NCBI GenBank assembly: GCA_007123015.1
Contig: SKSL01000212.1
Location: forward strand, 1 to 9,234
DNA length: 9,234 bases
DNA from: Natronohydrobacter sp.
GTDB taxonomy: Bacteria > Pseudomonadota > Alphaproteobacteria > Rhodobacterales > Rhodobacteraceae
Reading direction: 5' to 3'
Under the pieces are notes generated by a model. It did not search any database and was not told where the DNA came from. It saw only the letters and a list, made by a program, of their open reading frames with translations. This document shows, one piece after another, positions 5,968 through 9,234 of this stretch (position 1 is its first letter; each line of letters opens with the position of its first letter). The position numbers and the translations under genes are program-made.

Positions 5968-7679
5968 GGGCCATGGCTGCGCTGTTCGTCTGGCTTTGGC
6001 TGCCTGTGATGGGCCTCGCTCATGCCCCGCTGTCGCCGCGCGAGGCAGGCACTGCCCCCTGGCTGGGCATGAACATGACCGAGTTACGCGATTATCAGCC
6101 GCAACGCCCCTTCATTGATGTAATGAAATCTGCGCGCCACTGGTACGGCCATCTGCCCGGGCAATGGGGCGGCTGGGATGAACCCGAGTTGCTGGCCGCC
6201 GGCGCATTGGGCGATCATGGCTGGCCAGTCAAGGTCCCGGATGCAATTACCGGCATATCGACAATGCTGCTGGTCGATCTGGCCCCGGACACTGGCGGGG
6301 TCGCCGGGAATTACCGGCTGACCTATGAAGGCGATGGACGGCTGGAGATCGGCGGCCGCGTGGGCGGGGTCCGGCGTCGTGGCCTGCGCGAATTGTGGTT
6401 CAGCTTCACGCCTGGCGAAGGTGGGGTTGAATTGACGATCCGGCAAACCTCGGCAACGGATCCGATCCGCAATATCGAAATTGTCCATCAGGACCATATC
6501 GCCGCGCATGCACGGGGCGACTTGATCAACCCCGATTGGCGCGCGCGGATCGACGGGATGGCCTTGTTGCGCTTCATGGCGTGGCAGAACACAAATTACG
6601 CAACCTGGCGATCCTGGGACGAGCGCGCCTTGCCAGATGATTATTCCTGGACACCGCGCGGCGTGCCCTTGGAAATCCTGATCCGCGTGGCCAATGAGAT
6701 GCAGGCTGATCCGTGGTTCAACATTCCGCATCTGGCCGATGACGACTACATCGCTCAGATGGCCAGATTGATCCGCGACCAGCTGGATCCAGAGCTGACC
6801 GCCTGGATCGAGTTTTCCAATGAGACTTGGAACTGGTCTTTTCCGCAAGCCCACGCGGCCGCAGATGCTGCAGAGCAGCGCTGGGGCAATCGTGACTTGT
6901 GGCAGGAATGGAACGCCATGCGCGCAGCGCAGATGGTGCAGATCTTCGATGACGTCTTCGGGGATGAAGGGCAGCGGCTTAACCGTGTTCTGGCCACGCA
7001 AACAGGTTGGCTGGGGCTGGAGGATCAACTCGAGGCGCAGCATTGGCAGGCTGAAAGCCCCGACCACCCGGCCCCGCCGACGCTTTTCGACACTTACGCC
7101 ATCACAGGCTATTTCAGTGGCACGCTAGGCAGCCCCGAAGGCGCCCCGATACTGCGCGCGTGGCTTTCTGACGCACAAGCAGAGGCGCGGGTCGAAGGCG
7201 CGGCGCAAGGCCTGCAAGGAACGGACCTCGACCGTTTCGCCCAGACCCGTGCCCACCGGTTGCTCGAACCGAAACTGACCGAAGAGCTGCGTGATGGACG
7301 CCACAGCAATGACCCGCGCGGGTCGGTCACGCGTGTTCTCACGCACTACCTGCCCTATCACCTTGACGTGGCCGCGCGCTGGAACCTCGATCTGGTCGCC
7401 TATGAAGGTGGCACGCATCTGGTCGGCTTGGGCGAAGTGATGAATGATCCCGACCTGACGGAGCTTTTCGTCGATTTCAACTATTCCGAAGGCATGGGTG
7501 CACTCTATTCGGAACTTTTGCAGGGTTGGTATGCAGGTGGTGGCGGGACCTTCGTGCATTACTCGGATATTCGCCGCGCCAATCACTGGGGCAGTTTCGG
7601 CGTCTTGCGGCATCTGACAGATGACAACCCGCGCTGGCAGGCCCTGATCCAGTTCGACCCTGAAAAGGTGCATGAATGA
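5964..7679 (+). CDS. Secreted glycoside-hydrolase-like protein (clan GH-A-type catalytic motifs)
   Basis: The protein has 571 aa and a clear signal peptide (1-20: MRAMAALFVW core, ending GLAHA). The mature part starts with a conserved-looking segment, WLGMNMTELRDYQPQRPFIDVMK (33-55). A probable beta-rich region follows at about 95-180, with YRLTYEGDGRLEIGG at 117-131. The C-terminal two thirds look like a TIM-barrel glycosidase. WIEFSNETWNWSFPQA (281-296) has the Asn-Glu pair expected of a clan GH-A acid/base, with E287 as candidate, and LVAYEGGTHLVG (477-488) offers E481 as candidate nucleophile at the end of a strand. Aromatic-rich stretches (WFNIPHLADDDYI, 251-263; HWGSFGV, 541-547) could line a sugar-binding cleft. 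I recognise the SNE(T/V)WN signature from proteins called cellulase-like, but I cannot assign a CAZy family. It is coupled to the genes on both sides by ATGA overlaps. The likely role is cutting or remodelling the polysaccharide made by the operon; the substrate is unknown. Confidence 0.75.
   Translation: MRAMAALFVWLWLPVMGLAHAPLSPREAGTAPWLGMNMTELRDYQPQRPFIDVMKSARHWYGHLPGQWGGWDEPELLAAGALGDHGWPVKVPDAITGISTMLLVDLAPDTGGVAGNYRLTYEGDGRLEIGGRVGGVRRRGLRELWFSFTPGEGGVELTIRQTSATDPIRNIEIVHQDHIAAHARGDLINPDWRARIDGMALLRFMAWQNTNYATWRSWDERALPDDYSWTPRGVPLEILIRVANEMQADPWFNIPHLADDDYIAQMARLIRDQLDPELTAWIEFSNETWNWSFPQAHAAADAAEQRWGNRDLWQEWNAMRAAQMVQIFDDVFGDEGQRLNRVLATQTGWLGLEDQLEAQHWQAESPDHPAPPTLFDTYAITGYFSGTLGSPEGAPILRAWLSDAQAEARVEGAAQGLQGTDLDRFAQTRAHRLLEPKLTEELRDGRHSNDPRGSVTRVLTHYLPYHLDVAARWNLDLVAYEGGTHLVGLGEVMNDPDLTELFVDFNYSEGMGALYSELLQGWYAGGGGTFVHYSDIRRANHWGSFGVLRHLTDDNPRWQALIQFDPEKVHE
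7664..7668 (+). promoter_or_regulatory. Ribosome binding site of the family 2 glycosyltransferase
   Basis: AAAGG at 7664-7668, followed by TG, lies 7 nt before ATG 7676 and within the end of the glycosidase-like gene. It is the best-placed Shine-Dalgarno among the three overlapping junctions of the operon, so this gene could also start translation independently. It favours ATG 7676 over the in-frame ATG at 7688. Confidence 0.55.
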
Positions 7680-8506
7680 TCCCTGTCATGTCTGTCCTGA
7701 TCCCCGCGAATAACGAGGCGCGCTATATCGGCCCCTGTCTGAAAGCGCTTCTCTCGTCGGACCCGGTCGCAGGTCACACAGTGCAGGTGATCGTGATCGC
7801 CAATGGCTGCACCGATGACACAGTGGCGATTGCTCGCCGCTTCACTGCGATGGCCGAACCGCGCGGCTGGGCCTTGCGCGTGCTTGATCTGACCGAAGGG
7901 GACAAGATCGCAGCCCTAAACGCAGGCGATGATGTCGCGATCGGGCGGTTGCGCGTCTATCTGGATGCTGATGTCATCGTCAGCCCTGCGCTGCTGGCCG
8001 AACTTGGCGATGCGCTGGCCGTGGCCCCAGCCCGATATGCCACAGGCACACCGGAAATCACCCCCTCCAGCAGCCTGATCACGCGCCTTTATGGCCGCTT
8101 CTGGCAGCGCGTGCCATTCATGCGCAGCGGGGCGCCGGGGTTTGGCATTTATGCCGTCAATGCCGAAGGGCGCAGTCGCTGGGCTGCTTTCCCGGATATC
8201 ATCTCGGATGACACATTCGTGCGGCTGAATTTCAAACCCTCCGAGCGCGTGCAAGTACGCGCCAGCTATCGCTGGCCGCTGGTGGACGGGCTGCGCAATC
8301 TGGTGCGCGTGCGCGGCAGACAGGATGCGGGCGTGCAGGAAGTCATCCGGCTTTATCCGCATTTGCAGCCCAATGAGGGCAAGGCCGAGGCTGACCTGCC
8401 CGCCCTGCTGCGCGCAGACCCGGTCGGGTTCCTGATCTACGCGACTGTCGCCGGTTTTGCGCGCATAAGCCGCATGCGCCGGGGCGGCTGGCTGCGCGGG
8501 CGTTAG
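7676..8506 (+). CDS. Family 2 glycosyltransferase
   Basis: This 276-aa cytoplasmic enzyme has a GT-A fold and should move a sugar from a nucleotide-sugar to a growing glycan or lipid-linked acceptor. Family features in order: N-terminal strand MSVLIPANNEARYIGPCL (5-22), with ANNE where most members have YNEE; VIVIANGCTDDTVAIA (38-53), the nucleotide-binding NGCTDDT block; GDKIAALNAG (75-84); VYLDADVIVSP (94-104) with D97-A-D99 as the metal-binding DxD; and SGAPGFGIYAV (151-161) followed by ISDDTFVRL (176-184), where D178 or D179 is the likely catalytic base. The C terminus (about 248-276) is mildly hydrophobic and ends in an Arg-rich tail, which may bind the membrane surface; there are no clear multiple membrane spans, so it is not a synthase of the cellulose or hyaluronan type. 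It is the last gene of the four-gene operon, overlapping the previous stop by ATGA at 7676-7679. The sugar specificity cannot be read. Confidence 0.9.
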   Translation: MIPVMSVLIPANNEARYIGPCLKALLSSDPVAGHTVQVIVIANGCTDDTVAIARRFTAMAEPRGWALRVLDLTEGDKIAALNAGDDVAIGRLRVYLDADVIVSPALLAELGDALAVAPARYATGTPEITPSSSLITRLYGRFWQRVPFMRSGAPGFGIYAVNAEGRSRWAAFPDIISDDTFVRLNFKPSERVQVRASYRWPLVDGLRNLVRVRGRQDAGVQEVIRLYPHLQPNEGKAEADLPALLRADPVGFLIYATVAGFARISRMRRGGWLRGR

Positions 8507-8512
8507 GTCGCA

Positions 8513-8531
8513 GAGGACGCTTCTCGTCTTT
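8513..8531 (+). terminator. Weak hairpin after the glycan operon, possible terminator
   Basis: GAGGACG (8513-8519) can pair with CGTCTTT (8525-8531) around a 5-base loop, giving 7 bp of which two are G-U. The short T-run is part of the stem and no real U-tract follows, so termination would be weak. The location, 7 bp after the stop of the last operon gene, is its main support. If it does not terminate, the oxidoreductase gene downstream could be read through from the operon. Confidence 0.25.
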
Positions 8532-8581
8532 ACCACTGGCAGCGGCTACAAAGCCCCAAACCCAGCGCCAAGGTCTGCCCC

Positions 8582-9234
8582 ATGCAAATGCCCCTCCCTG
8601 CAACACGCGATCTGGTCCTGATCGGGGGCGGACATACCCATGCATTGGTTCTGCACAAATGGGCCATGACCCCCCTGCCCGGTGCGCGGCTGACGCTGAT
8701 CACGCCGGATCCGACTGCCCCCTATACTGGCATGCTGCCGGGCCATATCGCGGGGCATTACAGCCGCGCGGCGCTGGAAATTGACATGATCAAGCTCGCA
8801 AGGCGGGCCAGCGCGCGGGTCATCCTCGGCCGTGCCGAAGCGCTTGACCCGACGCGGCGCGAAATCCATATCCCCGGCCGCCCGCCAGTGGTCTATGATA
8901 TCGCCTCGGTCGATATCGGGATCACTTCAGACCTGCCAGCATTGCCGGGTTATTCGGATCACGCTGTCTCGGCCAAGCCGCTCGGGGCCTATGCTGTAGG
9001 CTGGCAGGACTGGTTGCAGCGGCTCGAAGCTGGAGCGGTCCAAGCGCAGATCGCGATCATCGGCGCGGGGGTCGCCGGGGTCGAACTGGCGCTGGCCATG
9101 GCGCATCGGCTGCACGGACATGCCCCAGAAATCACGCTCATCGATGCAGGCCCGCTCTTGCCCAATATCGGCCAGCAGGCCCGCAAACGGCTGGTCTCGC
9201 ATCTGGCGCGGGCACAGGTGCGGATCCTCGAACA
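8582..9234 (+). CDS. selD: FAD/NAD(P)-binding oxidoreductase of the SelD-linked type, N-terminal part (3' end outside window)
   Basis: The open frame starts at ATG 8582, with AAGG (8570-8573) 8 nt upstream, and runs off the right edge after 217 codons. It begins with a Rossmann dinucleotide-binding motif, DLVLIGGGHTHALVL (10-24, FAD), followed by LPGARLTLITPDPTAPYTGMLPG (33-55). Next come ASVDIGITSDLPALPGY (around 118-134) and AKPLG, and then a second nucleotide-binding motif IAIIGAGVAGVELALAMAH that would hold NAD(P)H. This order and the APYTGMLPG signature are those of the pyridine nucleotide-disulphide oxidoreductase domain (TIGR03169 type) found next to or fused to the N terminus of selenide,water dikinase SelD, which makes selenophosphate for selenocysteine and selenouridine. 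In Rhodobacteraceae it is commonly one protein of about 700 residues. The SelD domain itself is not in view, so the symbol rests on that expectation; a stand-alone NADH-dehydrogenase-like protein is the alternative. Confidence 0.75.
   Translation, partial: MQMPLPATRDLVLIGGGHTHALVLHKWAMTPLPGARLTLITPDPTAPYTGMLPGHIAGHYSRAALEIDMIKLARRASARVILGRAEALDPTRREIHIPGRPPVVYDIASVDIGITSDLPALPGYSDHAVSAKPLGAYAVGWQDWLQRLEAGAVQAQIAIIGAGVAGVELALAMAHRLHGHAPEITLIDAGPLLPNIGQQARKRLVSHLARAQVRILE

Noticed and set aside
6084..7067. Minus-strand open frame of about 327 codons opposite the glycosidase-like gene
   Set aside because: It is a shadow of a plus-strand gene that has a signal peptide and catalytic motifs; its own translation resembles no protein family.
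7916..8536. Minus-strand open frame of about 206 codons opposite the family 2 glycosyltransferase
   Set aside because: It overlaps the DxD and catalytic region of a clear GT2 gene and has no recognisable domain or ribosome binding site.
1..9234. CRISPR array, tRNA or rRNA gene, insertion sequence or prophage
   Set aside because: I saw no regularly spaced direct repeats, cloverleaf-like tRNA sequence, rRNA segment, transposase or integrase reading frame, or terminal repeats on either strand.

Overview
The window looks like a piece of the chromosome of an alphaproteobacterium, most likely a member of the Rhodobacteraceae (Roseobacter/Rhodobacter type). It is GC-rich with G/C-heavy third codon positions. 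CarB has an alphaproteobacterial look, and the right edge carries the N-terminal oxidoreductase part of what I take to be the fused SelD protein common in that family. This placement rests on recognition by eye, not on a search.

Layout, left to right. (1) The last two thirds of carB, the large subunit of carbamoyl-phosphate synthase, run in from the left edge and stop at 2258. (2) A 60-bp gap holds an almost perfect 29-bp palindrome that resembles a widespread REP-like element and could terminate transcription from both sides. (3) On the opposite strand, convergent with carB, lies a secreted di-haem cytochrome c peroxidase (MauG/CcpA type) with an unusual N-terminal Sel1/TPR-like segment and a Pro/Ala-rich linker. 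(4) A divergent intergenic region of about 175 bp holds a candidate promoter for the peroxidase and an AT-richer leader for the next operon. (5) A tight four-gene plus-strand operon spans 4139-8506, with each downstream start overlapping the previous stop as ATGA: a WecG/TagA/CpsF-type glycosyltransferase, a membrane-anchored or secreted SGNH-hydrolase-like protein, a secreted glycoside-hydrolase-like protein with clan GH-A-type catalytic motifs, and a family 2 glycosyltransferase. (6) A 75-bp gap with a weak hairpin leads into the 5' part of the SelD-type oxidoreductase gene, which runs off the right edge.

The most interesting part is the four-gene operon. Two cytoplasmic glycosyltransferases are translationally coupled to two exported carbohydrate-active proteins, an esterase-like one and a glycosidase-like one. 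The simplest reading is a small module that builds a cell-surface or extracellular polysaccharide and modifies or trims it outside the cytoplasmic membrane. No flippase, polymerase or exporter is visible here, so those functions would have to be encoded elsewhere. The polysaccharide, the substrates and the order of action cannot be read from the sequence.
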